A DNA stretch of 64,000 bases from Paroedura picta (Eukaryota > Chordata > Lepidosauria > Squamata > Gekkonidae). The notes under the pieces are model-generated. The model did no database searches, had not been told where the DNA came from, and worked only from the letters and a program-made list of their open reading frames with translations. Location of the stretch: assembly GCF_049243985.1 (NCBI RefSeq), contig NC_135384.1:18906501-18970500 (forward strand), in the 5' to 3' direction. This document shows positions 40,461 to 51,190 of the stretch, in pieces. The position numbers and the translations under genes are program-made. How positions within the stretch are numbered: position 1 is the stretch's first letter; every line of letters starts with the position of its first letter.

Positions 40461-41459
40461 GCTATCTGCCCAGAGGAGGGGACCCTTTCAAGTCCTGTTC
40501 TTAGGAACAGGCTTCGAAGCTAGTATTTTTATAAGATAAGCTACCAAATTAAACCAACAGGAAGTCAGTTCAATTGATACCACAGAATTAAGGTTTGTGG
40601 AACCAAACAGTAGTCTAAAAACAGAATGGAAGCAAAGTATAAATGCTAACACGACACATTAAATGATGCAAAATTCCATAGCAGGATCCTAATTTCAACA
40701 AGGTGGACACAGTTGTATAGACCACAGTCCCGAACAATCTTTCTAAGTAACTCTGTGAATCATTTAGTACAAGCCCTTGAATAATTTTATCCAACCTGCC
40801 ATCCTATGCAGAGACTGGAGTATTTGCACAGGATTGGACTGTAAGCTGGCAGCTGACAGCATAATGAGACAGCATAGATAGGAAATATTTCTTTCCCCTG
40901 AGCCTTCATTTGTGATTGCCAGGCCCAGAGGGTTCAAGATGAGGGTTCAAGAGGGTGCCTCTCCAAATTCCACCAGCACATGTCACTAGGTGACTGTTCA
41001 AGATTGGGATGGAGAGACAAAAATATGTTTAATATTTATGCTCAGATTTTTTACTATAGTTATCTATGAAAACCGAAGGTGTTTATTTTTACATGTCTCA
41101 GGCAACCATGTATTTTCTAAAATGATTTTAGGAATGGTATGCTTGCCTGTGCCACCATCGACAGCTCTGACATGCCTTATGAAAACAAATGAAACCTTTC
41201 TGCATTTGCTTCTGTGATACAGATGTAGGCATGGGGTGTCTTGATTTCCAGAGGGGCAATCTTACTGTTATGGAGGATAATGTGTGGGAGCAAAGATCAT
41301 TTGCATGAGTGGGAGTGCCAAAAGGTTTTACATTTCTTGCACACAGACAAGCCACCCAAGTCACAATCTTTAGATGTTCCTGTGGAGCGGAATAAATAAA
41401 AGAGTAAGCCCTAAGGGGGAGGAGAAAGGGTAGGCTCTGTCCGGGATAAAAACTCGGAG
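40461..41459. other. No recognisable feature
   Basis: Mixed-composition, apparently single-copy sequence. Open frames are short and lack any recognised motif. I see no repeat relationship to other parts of the window. Confidence 0.5.
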
Positions 41460-42300
41460 TGTCACTCCAGGGCCAAGCAGCCAATGGGGAGCTACGCGAA
41501 GCGAAGCACGTTTCCCATTGGCTGCTTGGACCAGCCTCGCCTTGCCCAGCCTGAGACTCACCGCACACAAGGAGAAGCAGCCTTCCCCAATGGTGAGTAC
41601 TCCCACTGGCTTACCCTTGCCCTCACGAAAGGAGCAGAGACTCCGCGTCGTAGACGCGGCGTTCCTGCTCCTTTCCCACCCGGGGTCCCTTCCCGATGGC
41701 CATCGCGGCGCCACCACTTCCCTGCACCCAGACACACACAATCCCCTGGCCGCCCCCCCCTGCGCTGCCACCGCTCCCCGCATCCAGAGACACATACACA
41801 CAGCCTCACCAGCCAAACCTCCCTGGCCGCCCCCCCTGCAATCGCCCTGCCACTGCTTCCCCGCGCCCACAGACACACACACAGCCACCAACCCACTGTG
41901 CTCTCCCACCCCTTCCCCCACCCCACACACCCACTCCTCTCTACCCCCCTCTTCCCTCACCACCTACCCCTCCCAATTCGCCCCCCCTCGCGATTCCCCC
42001 ACACCCATCACACCCCCACTGTCCCCTCCCCTTTCACCTACCTCTCTGCCTGCCTTCCTTTCTTTCTTCTTACTTCCTGACTTCCTCTATTTCTCCATCT
42101 CCTTCCTGTCTCTCTGTCTCTCCCTCTCACTTGCTTCCTGTCTTTCTCCTTTACTTCCTTTCTTTCTCCCTTCTACCCATCCCTTCAACCACCCCTTGCC
42201 CTTTTTTCTCCCTCCCATACTTCCTTTCCTCTTCTTCCTTCCTTTCCTACAGTCTGCCTCCCCATCTGCTAGCGCCTGCTGTATTTCTTCTACAGCGGGC
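41460..42300 (+). repeat. GC-rich head plus pyrimidine-rich tract, related to 58.6-59.5 kb
   Basis: A CpG-containing head with paired CCAAT/ATTGG motifs is followed by a C-rich segment with CACACA runs and then a long pyrimidine (C/T) tract to about 42,260. The same order occurs inverted at 59,480-58,606, including a GCGTCGT-GACGC-like motif in both heads. Proline/serine-rich open frames here are composition artefacts. It may be the 5' regulatory part of a retroelement family, but no coding part follows. Confidence 0.45.
41473..41529. promoter_or_regulatory. Inverted repeat with facing CCAAT motifs
   Basis: Two perfect 16-bp arms, CCAAGCAGCCAATGGG and its reverse complement, are separated by 25 bp. 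Each arm carries a CCAAT box. CCAAT boxes are known binding sites of NF-Y in vertebrate promoters; any promoter role here is inference. Confidence 0.55.
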
Positions 42301-42414
42301 TTAATTTCTAGTTTTAGATATGAAGGTGACTTCCAATATCAAGCTGCTACATGGTAGAATTATACCTAGACATAACTGAAAGATCTTTTTTCTCCTCAAC
42401 CCATGCATTCCTTT

Positions 42415-43003
42415 CCTACTTAGAACTCTAACGTTGGAAGGGGCCACACAGGCAATGTAGACCTACCTCCTACTCAATGCAGGATCAGCCTAAATCAGGC
42501 ATTCTCAACCAGATTTTTATGAAAACTTGGGTTTCTTTACAGCCCTGGGAGGTTTTCCTAAATGGGTGGGAAATAATTTTTTATAAAATCTTTAAATTTG
42601 TTGAACATTTTTGAGAGTGATAACCATATATGATCATGTCAACCTCCACCCAAAATGGCCAATGATGGGCCTGGAGGGGGGGAAAGGTGGTGGGTGTGTA
42701 TACAGGTATTGCTTCCTGACCATATCTTCTGCACAATGACACCACTTTTGGGGTTTCTCGAAGCCTTTCAGGTGATTCTCAATAGTAAAAAAGTTGGGAA
42801 AGGCTGTCATAATCATATAAGACAAGAATGTGTCCAGCCTCTGCTTGAAGACTGCCAGTGAGGGGGAGCTCACTACCTCTTTAGGCAGCCCATTCCACTG
42901 CTGAACTACTCTGACTGTTAAATCCCCTCCCCCCCAGATATCTAGCTGATATTGTTCTACACATACTTTAAAGCCATTACTGTGGGTTACTTCTATCATG
43001 CCT
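42415..43003 (-). mobile_element. CR1 LINE 3' fragment, split by a hAT-like element
   Basis: The pieces at 42,415-42,495 and 42,807-43,003 are consecutive parts of a reversed CR1 3' end. They match 54,110-54,380: GGAAGGGGCCA..CAGGC, then CTGCTTGAAGACTGCCAGTG and AGCTCACTACCTC. The interruption at 42,496-42,806 is the nested element listed separately. Coding capacity is lost. Truncation is near 43,003. Confidence 0.82.
42496..42806. mobile_element. hAT-like non-autonomous DNA transposon nested in CR1
   Basis: The 311-bp sequence begins CAGGCATTCTCAACC and ends TTGGGAAAGGCTG, whose reverse complement is CAGCCTTTCCCAA. The termini therefore form imperfect inverted repeats of the CAG...CTG kind seen in hAT elements. 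It interrupts CR1 sequence that is contiguous in other copies. No clean 8-bp target duplication is visible. Confidence 0.6.
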
Positions 43004-43610
43004 CAACAGATTTTGTGCAGGACAGGGGAAAACATTGACACCCACGGGCAGACTGGACCACATTACCTGTTTCAGAGCAACCACAAGGATCAAGTTGATC
43101 AGGACAGAATTCTCAAAATTCTTCCTAACAACGTTCTATACCTATTCACAAACACACATGAGTATTTATCCAGTTATGCATACCCATGCACACAAACTTG
43201 CACAGAGAAGAACTACAATAAAGAGAGGGAGGGATTAAGAGGCTACAAATATAAGCAGCAAGGTCCAAACACCATAAAAAATAAAAGAGTCGAGAATTCA
43301 GTACAAGGGTGCTCATTCCATATTCTTTCAATGTATTTTTTGCAGTTAGATTTCCCTGTGTGAAACAGGAGAATCTGTTTGTAAAGTGCATATTTAGTGC
43401 ATTAGTGCATGCAGAATAAGTACAGGAGAATTTAGCACAAGGGAAACACCATGCTTTCTGAACAACACAAGAGAGAAAAAATGCTGGGGGGGGGGGAGAC
43501 AAAGCAATAGGCAGACAAAGAGTTTCTCTCCTCTCCCTTTGCCATTTCTTCATACTAAATTTTCTGTTTTTCTCCCACAAAATAAAAGGAAACATGTATG
43601 CTCTCATATT
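43004..43610. other. No recognisable feature
   Basis: AT-rich sequence with a G-run near 43,487 and no convincing gene, RNA or repeat signature. Confidence 0.45.
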
Positions 43611-44262
43611 GACTCTGATATTGATTCTTCGATGAGTGAAACATCAATTGGGAGTTGGAGAGTTCATGTTACACGTCTTTACTAATATTTAATGAACCAT
43701 GTTTAATAATTATAACCTTAGAGAGTCAATATTACATATCAGAGGATATAACAACCCAACATAGCCTTTTCTGCATACATCCAAAGCTAACAATTGCCTA
43801 ATGATAGCGGTTCATTCCTTTCGTACCTTCCATATGGTTCTATATCAGAAGTAATTTCTCCTTAAGTATCTCATACAGAAAACAAAACATCAATTGGGAG
43901 TTGGGGAATTCATGTTACATCTCCTTACTAATATATCATGAATCATGTTTAATAATTATAACTTGAGTCAATATCAGAGTCTTCTTGTGAATTATCTTAT
44001 TGTAAGCTAACTTTTGTTTGGTACTATAAGGTATATGTTTGCTAACTAACTAAAGTTCCCACAAATTCTGAAACACACTCATATTTAGGATGTATATAAA
44101 CCTAGCAATGTTGCCTAATGATGGTACCTCATTCCTTATGTACATTCCATATGGTTCTATATCAGAAGTAATTCCTCCTTAAGTATACAGAAAGCAAAAC
44201 ATCAATTCGGAATAGGGGAATTCATGTTACATCTCCTTACTAATGTATCATGAACTCATGTA
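43611..44262 (-). repeat. Diverged relic of the big satellite, left part, without hexamer expansion
   Basis: Inverted spacers are recognisable: TGATAGCGGTTCATTCC, CCATATGGTTCTATATCAGA, GTAATTTCTCCTTAAG and TTGTAAGCTAACTTTTG match reverse complements of array spacers. A repeating motif, ACATCAATTGGGAGTTGG, occurs at about 43,643, 43,888 and 44,199 (the last altered), giving periods near 245 and 311 bp. Where the main array has GATACT tracts, this relic has a single TCTGATATTGACTC-like sequence on the minus strand. The segment is interrupted by a CR1 at 44,263 and resumes at 46,906. Confidence 0.78.
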
Positions 44263-45661
44263 TTAATAAACTCAGAGACATGATGAGTGTCATACCATGG
44301 ACGAGAATGCTGGAAGGGAAGGGAGCATGTGAAGGGTGGGCGCTACTCAAACAGGAGCTATTGCATGCTCAAACAATGACTATCCCAGAAAGACGAAAAC
44401 ACTGCAGGAGCTCTGAGAAGCCTATTTGGATGAACAGAGAACTTCAAGAGGAACTAAGAAAGAAAAGGGAAATGTTCAGGAAATGGAGGGAAGGACAGAG
44501 CTCTAAAGAAGAGTACCTACAGGTTACTAGGCACTGTAGATCAAACATCAGAAAGGCCAAAGCTGAGAGTGAGCTAAGATTGGCCAGGGAAGCCCATTGT
44601 AACAAGAAAACATTTTTCAGTTATGTGTGGAGCAAACGTAAAGTAAAGGAGGCAATAGGCCCACTGTTGGGTGCGGATGGACAAATTCTAACCGAAGATG
44701 CAGAGAAAGCAGAAAGGCTTAGTGCCTATTTTACATCTGTTTTTTCCCACAGGGTTTAGGCATATCTAGAGATAGCAGCAGCCAAAAGATAGTGTCTGGG
44801 TGGCAGGTTGACATGGACAGAGAGGTTGTTGAGAGGCATTTAGCCACACTGGATGAGTTCAGATCCCCTGGGAGGGATGAAATGCACCCGAGAGTGCTCA
44901 AAGAACTTTCCAGAGAACTTGCACAGCCCTTGTCCATCATCTTCGGGACCTTTGGGAGATGTCCCGGAGGACTGGAAGAGAGCAAATGTTATTCCAATCT
45001 TCAAAAAAGGGAAACTACAGACCAGTGAGTCTGACCTCTGTTGTGGGGAAGATAATGGAGCAGATATTAAAGGGAGCGATCTGCAAACATCTGGAGGACA
45101 ATTTGGTGATCCAAGGAAGTCAGCATGGATTTGTCTCCAACAGGTCCTGCCAGACCAACCTGATTTCCTTTTTTGACCAAGTAACAGGTTTGCTGGATCG
45201 GGGAAATTCGGTTGATGTCATTTACTTGGATTTTAGTAAAGCTTTTGACAAGGTTCCCCATGATGTTCTGATGGATAAGTAAAAGGACTGCAATCTGGAT
45301 TTTCAGATAGTTAAGTGGATAGGGAATTGGTTAGAGAACTGCACTCAAAGAGTTGTTGTCAGTGGTGTTTCATCAGACTGGAGGGAGGTGAGTAGCAGGG
45401 TACCTCAGGACTTGGTGCTCGGTCTGGTACTTTTTAACATATTTATTAATGATCTAGATGAGGGGGTGGAAGGACACCAAATTGAAGATGACACCAAATT
45501 GGGAGGACTGGCAAATACTCCAGAAGATAGAGACAGAGTTCAATGAGATCTGAACACAATGGAAAAATGGGCAAATGAGAACAAGATGCAATTTAATAAA
45601 GATAAATGTAAAGTTATGCATCTGGGTCAGAAAAATGAAAAGCATACCTACTGGATGGGGG
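44263..45661 (+). mobile_element. CR1 LINE, 5'-truncated, left fragment
   Basis: CR1 sequence begins at TTAATAAACTCAGAGACATG, in the linker between the endonuclease and RT domains, as judged by the copy at 54-58 kb. The longest frame (to 44,759) encodes the RT N-terminal region, including [19 protein letters not shown] and FFSYVWSKRKVKEA. Further on are [14 protein letters not shown] and the catalytic-block peptide [16 protein letters not shown] (about 45,220-45,275). The frame is broken by several shifts and stops, for example after FSHRV at 44,757 and around 44,990. The fragment stops at ACTGGATGGGGGAT, where Ty3/gypsy sequence begins. Confidence 0.9.
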
Positions 45662-45956
45662 ATAGTAAGGGTGGGGCACTTTGGGATCTTGAAAACTTGG
45701 GGGCTGCTCCGTCGGCAGTTTTGGTGGCCAAAGGCCCGGGGGGATGTTGAACAATATATTAAGGGATGCCCATTGTGCATCACCCACAAACGGGACGTGG
45801 TAAAGCCCCAGGGACTCCTCAAGCCCCTGGAGGTTCTGGGACACCCTAGGAGGTCCTCTCCATGAATTCCATCATGGATCTGCCACCTGGTGTGAGGAAA
45901 ACTGTGATCTGGGTCATGGTGGACTTGTTCTCGAAACTCACTTTGTGCCCTGTGCC
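45662..45956 (+). mobile_element. Ty3/gypsy-type LTR retrotransposon fragment (integrase region)
   Basis: The fragment of about 295 bp encodes the N-terminal zinc-binding part of a Ty3/gypsy integrase (peptides RQFWWPKARGDVEQYIKGC and C-x2-C-x-THKRDVVKP) and the beginning of the catalytic core. It is a fossil: both LTRs and the rest of pol are absent. It sits between two CR1 pieces that overlap by about 237 bp. Age is hard to judge; the flanking CR1 pieces are themselves decayed. Confidence 0.85.
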
Positions 45957-46905
45957 CGGTACTTTTTAACATATTTATTAATGATCTAGATGAGGGGGTG
46001 GAGGGACTACTCATCAAGTTTGCAGATGACACCAAATTGGGAGGACTGGCAAATACTCCGGAAGATAGAGACAGAGTTCAACAAGATCTGAACACAATGG
46101 AAAAATGGGCAAATGAGAACAAGATGCAATTTAATAAAGATAAGTATAAAGTTCTGCATCTGGGTCAGAAAAATGAAAAGCATGCCTACTGGATGGGGGG
46201 ATACCCTTCTAGGTAACACTGTGTGTGAACGAGACCTTGGGGTACTTGTGGATTGTAAACTAAACATGAGCAGGCAGTGTGATGCAGCGGTAAAAATGGC
46301 GAATGCCATTTTGGGCTGTATCAACAGGGGCATCACATCAAAATCACAAGATGTCATAGTCCCATTGTATACGGCACTGGTCAGACCACACCTGGAGTAC
46401 TGTGTGCAGTTCTGGAGGCCTCACTTCAAGAAGGACGTAGATAAAATTGAAAGGGTACAGAGGAGAGTGACGAAGATGATCTGGGGACAAGGGACTATGC
46501 CCTATGAAGATAGGTTGAGGGGAATGTTCAGCCTCAGAAAAGGAGGTTGAGAGGGGACACGATAGCCCTATTTAAGTATTTGAAAGGTTGTTACTTGGAG
46601 GAGGGCAGGATGCTGTTTCTGTTGGCTGCAGAGGAGAGGACACGCAGTAATGGGTTTAAACTTCAAGTACAACGATATAGGCTAGATATCAGGAAAAACA
46701 TTTTCACAGTCCGAGTAGTTCAGCAGTGGAATAGGCTGCCTAAGGAGGCGGTGAGCTCCCCCTCACTGGCAGTCTTCAAGCAAAGGTTGGATACACACTT
46801 TTCTTGGATGCTTTAGGATGCTTAGGGCTGATCCTGCGTTGAGCAGGGGGTTGGACTAGATGGCCTGTATGGCCCCTTCCAACTCTATGATTCTATGATT
46901 CTATG
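45957..46905 (+). mobile_element. CR1 LINE, right fragment with complete 3' end
   Basis: The sequence restarts at GGTACTTTTTAACATA, equivalent to 45,424 in the left fragment, so about 237 bp are present twice. It encodes the RT catalytic peptide KFADDTKLGGLANTPEDRDR near 46,020 and the thumb region VPLYTALVRPHLEYCVQFWR. It continues to the CR1 3' end with the ATTCTATGATTCTATG tail at 46,880-46,905. A frameshift at about 46,195 and another near 46,540 interrupt the frame. Confidence 0.92.
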
Positions 46906-47240
46906 AACCATATGTAATAATTATAAACTAACAGCGTCAATATCAGAATCTGCCTTCTTGCTGATGGTCTTATTGTAAACTAACTTGTTGTTAGGTATAT
47001 GTCTGCTAACTAACTAAAAGTTCCCTCAAATTCTGATACACACACATATTTAGGATGCACATAAGCCTAGTAATGTTGCCTTATGGTATAGCTTATTCCT
47101 TATGTACATTCCACATTTTTTCTGCTTAAATATGCCATGTACATAATACTAAAAGCATTACAACAAAGGGGAGTTGGGGAGTTCATGTTACATATCCTTA
47201 CTAATATTTCATGAACCATGTTTATTAATTATAGTAGGAC
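46906..47240 (-). repeat. Diverged relic of the big satellite, right part
   Basis: This continues the relic at 43,611-44,262 after the CR1 insertion. Motifs are TTGTAAACTAACTTG, TGTTGCCTTATGG..AGCTTATTCC and GGGAGTTGGGGAGTTCATGT. The position of the usual hexamer tract again holds only a single TTCTGATATTGACGC-like sequence (minus strand, about 46,938-46,952). Confidence 0.75.
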
Positions 47241-47815
47241 CATCCACAAGCTGATAGAAATACATAATCAGTACTAAGTAATAATAATAAATAGAGAAGC
47301 TGTGTCTGGAATTTGGAAATAGCAGTAGTTGCAAAATTACTTTGGCTGTTTAACATGAAATATCTTGTTTAAGGCACAAGGAATATAGCTTGTCCTGGTT
47401 TTAAGGACAACCAAGGTTTACACCAAGGAATTCCTTCATCAGCATGTAAGATAAAACTGCAGGCTTGGTTCTGCTAACTTAAGCGAGGCTCACAAAAGCA
47501 ATCCATAATAGAGATAAAATTAGAATAAAGTGGTTTTGTAAAATTTATTTACATTTAGGTACACAGCCATGGTGCACACCTAAGAGAGTTGTTAGCATAC
47601 TATTTTAAACTGTAGGTCAGGTCCTGTTCACATCAGCAAGGCTTAGCACCTATAAGAAGAAGTATTATTGGCTGTATGGATATAATTATATAGTGTAAGT
47701 TAGAAAACCTGAGACTTTGGAGGCTTCTTCTGATAGCCTTATTGGAAGGCTTATTCATAATTCATCATAGTGCAAATAGCTTTGGCTGTACATAGAAGGT
47801 ATGTTATGTAATGGG
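47241..47815. other. No recognisable feature
   Basis: AT-rich, apparently unique sequence with a short (TAA)n near 47,280. I see no coding or structural signature. Confidence 0.45.
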
Positions 47816-48600
47816 AGCAAATTCCATCACACAATGAGCAAGCGTATATGAATACTTCTGGCAAAAACATGGCCACAGCTTTATTAGCACAGAAAACTCA
47901 TGCCAGGAGCCTTCCCAACCACCCTGCCATCCCACTAGCCATCCCCATCTTCTTCCTCCAAGGAGGACGAATCACCACTGGATGAACCCGAATGCTGGCA
48001 AAAACATGACTTCCTTGATCTCTTCCTGCTCTTCTTCTTGGCTGGGGCTTCCGTGGCTAGATCACCACTGCCATCTCCCAATGCTGTAGTGAGCACCCCA
48101 GCCCCACCTGAAAGTGAAGTGGTTGGGGCAGCCTCTGTTGGGTCCCCTGTGGAAATAGAATCGGCCGCAGGAACCCTAGACCCCCCCACCTCAAAGAAGT
48201 GGGCCCACACCCCTTCCCTTTTCGGGATGGAGGTGCAGTCAGGGGCCAGGTCTGCAGGTGGCAAAGCAGGCCAGAAAATGGAGCCCTCAGGACATGAGCC
48301 AGGGAACCCCCCATACGCAGGAGGCCCCTGACAACCAGCTCACGCATAGAGGAAATCCATGCTGCCCATACAAGTGGAATGGACCCCACCCTTCTCCAAA
48401 CCCCCCAAAAAAGCTGTCTGAGGAAGAATGGGTACCATGAGGCTCCCTAGGCCCTGCCACCAAATGAAGGACCCCAATAGGAGAGCCATCAGTTAACTGG
48501 AGGGGTGTAGACTGGCGGGCAACTGGCAGCCCTGCCCAAAGCAGAAGGCGGTGAGGGCCAATCTTGGGAATCACTGTCTAAAGGGTCCCCCACCCCCTCT
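47816..48600 (-). other. Possible retroelement 3' region, unclassified
   Basis: Minus-strand frames include a segment ending in a basic and then serine/acidic stretch, KKKSRKRSRKSC and GSSSGDSSSLEEEDGDG, at about 48,035-47,938. An AATAAA lies shortly downstream on the minus strand (about 47,880), followed by GCTGTGGCC. A polyadenylation signal next to a low-complexity charged tail suggests an old transcript-derived or retroelement 3' end. The GCTGTGGCC motif also follows an AATAAA in the insert at 37,279-38,007. I cannot assign a family, and the frames are fragmentary. Confidence 0.3.
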
Positions 48601-48720
48601 AGCCTTCCCATCTTCAAGAAAGAGAAAAAAGAGGATCCAGGTAACTGTCAACCTGTCAGCTTGACATCTGTAGCTGGCAACATTTTGGAACAAATCATCA
48701 ATCAGTCCTTGAGTAATCAG
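48601..48720 (+). mobile_element. CR1-like LINE remnant (RT block)
   Basis: A short reading frame gives PIFKKEKKEDPGNCQPVSLT followed by SVAGNILEQIINQSL. This corresponds to the CR1 RT block [20 protein letters not shown] at 55.5 kb, but is clearly more diverged. No other CR1 portion adjoins it. Confidence 0.65.
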
Positions 48721-49203
48721 TCCTGGTTATTGGATCAAGGGGGAATTTTTTCCAGGGGTCCCTCCCTAGCTACGTCAGTGCCGCCATGAAGCGAGGGAGC
48801 ATAGTAGAAAGGCGCATGGCCCCTGGTTGTGGTCGATCGACCAGAGGCTTATAAAGACTGTGATGTGCCTCCTGGGACCCATTTGTTGGCCAAACACCAG
48901 GGCAAAGTGTTGAGTGGTTGCTTTGTGGACCTGTTTAAGTTTATTTATCCAGTGGAGCAGGCCGTGAGGACCAGTGTTCAGGGAAGCCTAAGGAGATCGG
49001 CACCTATGATGGGGAGAGGTCCTTTTTAGTGTGGATACGTTTTGCTGAATATCTCAGCTTGGTTACATCTGTGTTCCCTGAGCGGGGTCCATGTTTGGCT
49101 TGTCACTTGTCCAATGTTTTGGATGTGCGGGTTCTTGACCACAGCCCTATGATGAATCTTTCCGCAAAAGGGCATCCAGCAACCTAGGAGCTAGATGGGA
49201 TAG
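48721..49203 (+). other. Unassigned segment upstream of an LTR-like sequence
   Basis: Open but unrecognised coding-like sequence (for example 48,829-49,029, containing GTHLLAKHQGKVLSGCFVDL). It abuts the LTR-like sequence at 49,204 and may be internal sequence of the same fossil. I recognise no domain. Confidence 0.3.
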
Positions 49204-49720
49204 TGTGATGAACCCCTAATTCTTGCCCCACACATCCTTTTCTTTAAACCACTGATCTCCAAAATCCTCCCGGAGGTCCCTGCCCAGCTCTGGCTTTCTG
49301 TATGAGCCCAGTGGCACTTGCACCCCTCCTTGCCTTAGCTATGCATTTCAGAGACTCATTCGGCCCCGGTGCTGCTGCAATCTTGCTTGCAAGGATGCTT
49401 CTGTCGGTCAGGCTAAATAACAGCTGTAGGAAAGCATCTTCGCACCTTCCCTCTATCAAAGGATATCAAAGGCTTTTGTGATCCTGTGTGAAAACCCAGT
49501 TCCTCCCCAAGATGTTCTGTTCCCACACCTCAAGTATAAAGGTTGGCCACCTCATCCCTCAGTATTTCTGTCAAAAACTGTGTCTGTGAGCATTTGCAAA
49601 GTATGGACTGTGAACGCTGATTTTTTCAATAAAAGACTTTTACTTAAAGTTTTGACTCGAAGCCCGTTAGTGATGTCTTGGGAGTGAGTTTGTTGGCTCT
49701 CTACGCCTTGGTTCCTGACA
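49204..49720 (+). mobile_element. LTR-like sequence, probable fossil LTR
   Basis: The 517-bp sequence starts TGTGATGAAC and ends GGTTCCTGACA, giving TG...CA ends. It contains a TATA-like GTATAAAGG near 49,537 and an AATAAA at about 49,628, in the order expected of U3, R and U5. The flanking 5-mers do not match, so it is either the 3' LTR of a degraded element or a rearranged solo LTR. The family is unknown; a Ty3/gypsy relative is plausible given the integrase fragment at 45.7 kb. Confidence 0.5.
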
Positions 49721-49965
49721 GGCTGAATGCAGATGTTTGGCTTTTTGCTTTTAGCCCTCATCAAAAACAAGGAGCCCAGGGTGACAGCGCTCGCACTTTG
49801 GTACACAGTTTGAAGGGCGTGTGCTGGGAATACAATCAGGGCATGTGACAGAAAGAAGTGCAAATATGGTGAAGACTGCGAGGGTTCTCACCGCAAAGCA
49901 GAATGTGGCCAGCAGCCCTTTCAGAAGGGCTGGGTCGCCCTTAAAAGAATGGATGGGTCTGCTCG

Positions 49966-50277
49966 CTCGGAGAAAAAAAAAATGGCGATCACGCCAGAAG
50001 ATCAGAGGAGAGAGCTAGTGGGCGGGACTTTGCAGAAACCGCAACAATGGTAACGCACAGAACTTTTTTGCTAGTGTTGCTGATTGGTTGCAAGAGTGTA
50101 GCGCTTTCCAGAGGGTGAATCCACTTTTTGGGATTTTCCTGAAAGCGCTACAACGAAGCGCTTTTTGTGGATCGGTTACAGGAGTGTTGTAGATAGTCAA
50201 CGACATTGTGCATAATGGCAAAACTGTAGCGATTTCAATTTGTAACCATTGTGCTATTTTGGACGAGTGCGGAATGG
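49966..50277 (+). repeat. Unclassified dispersed repeat, copy B
   Basis: Homologous to 39,495-39,799 and in the same orientation. It begins at an A-run with ATGGCGA and contains AGTGTAGCGCTTTCCAGAGG, then CTGAAAGCGCTACAACGAAG, forming an imperfect inverted repeat around AGCGCTTT. It ends near GAGTGCGGAATGGCCCC. It is followed closely by a CORE-SINE fragment. Confidence 0.55.
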
Positions 50278-50280
50278 CCC

Positions 50281-50408
50281 CCAGTTCTCTCAGACCTCTC
50301 ACAGGTTGTCTATTGTGGGGAGATGAAGGGAAAAGGTGTTTGTAAACCGCTTTGAGACTCCTTTTGGTAGTAAACAGTAGGGTACAAAAATCCAGCTCTT
50401 CTTCCTCT
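50281..50408 (+). mobile_element. CORE-SINE 3' fragment
   Basis: It shares with the reverse complement of 50,626-50,750 the sequence TGTGGGGAGA, then CCGCTTTGAGACTCCTT, then a tail ending CTCTTCTTC. Only the 3' half is present. It is the inverted neighbour of the longer copy at 50,626-50,903. Confidence 0.75.
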
Positions 50409-50625
50409 AAGGGGCAACAGTGAGAGAAGCATGTGGGCACATAACATTATATCAACAGTAAAAAACTGGAGACAGAAGAAGCAGGGTGGACACCTGTGTA
50501 CTGAGACAACCCCATGTGGATTAGGGCAGGGGGACATTTTGGTGTCTGTGGCCTAATTTACACAAGAAAAGAAATGAGGTTGAATGCAAAACTGGGAGGA
50601 ATTGGTTGTCATGTAATCTCCCCCT

Positions 50626-50903
50626 AAGAAGAAGAAGAAGAGTTGGTTCTTATATGCCACTTTTCTCTACCCGAAGGAGGCTCAAAGCAGCTTACAGTCG
50701 CCTTCCCTTTCCTCTCCCCACAACATACACCCTGTGAAGGATGTGAGGCTGAGAGAGCCCTTAGATTATTGCTAGGTCAGAACAGGTTTATCAGTGCTGT
50801 GGAAAGCCCAAGGTCACCCAGCTGGTTGCATGTAGGGGAGCATGGACTCAAACTGAGCATGCCAGATTAGAAGTCCACACTCCTAACTACTACACCAAAC
50901 TGG
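50626..50903 (-). mobile_element. tRNA-derived CORE-SINE (MIR-like)
   Basis: On the minus strand it starts CCAGTTTGGTGTAGTAGTTA, a tRNA-like head with an A box, followed by a B-box-like AGTTTGAGTCC near 50,850. The core has CCAGCTGGGTGACCTTGGGC, the stretch common to MIR/CORE-SINEs. The end, on the plus-strand left side, is an (AAG)n tail at 50,626-50,640. The element appears nearly full length. Confidence 0.8.
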
Positions 50904-51084
50904 AAGAGTGTTCATCCCCTTACTCTTCCCAATGTCAAGCTCTCTCTATATTAATCACTCTCTCCCTTTCTACCTCCCTCTCTCTTCGCTATTCCCCCCC
51001 CAGCTCATGCCCGTTGTATCAGCTTTAATTATTGTATGGTCATATTGTCCCTTCCAGACCTGGGAGAACCAGTCTGAGGAGACC

Positions 51085-51125
51085 AACGGTCTGATTCAGC
51101 ATAAGGCAGATTCCTGTGAGCCCTT
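51085..51125 (+). repeat. Possible LINE/SINE 3' end remnant
   Basis: GTCTGATTCAGCATAAGGCA resembles the 3' terminal motif of L2-mobilised repeats in reptiles. It is short and isolated, so the call is tentative. Confidence 0.3.
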
Positions 51126-51190
51126 AAAGCTGAATGTTATATTTATTTTTTTATGATGCAGTACTTGATGCAGTACTTATGATTCCTCAG

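Noticed and set aside
41484-42357. Long proline/serine-rich open frames on the plus strand, with opposing glycine-rich frames.
   Set aside because: They overlap in several frames and reflect C-rich and C/T-rich composition. No domain, start context or splice signals are visible.
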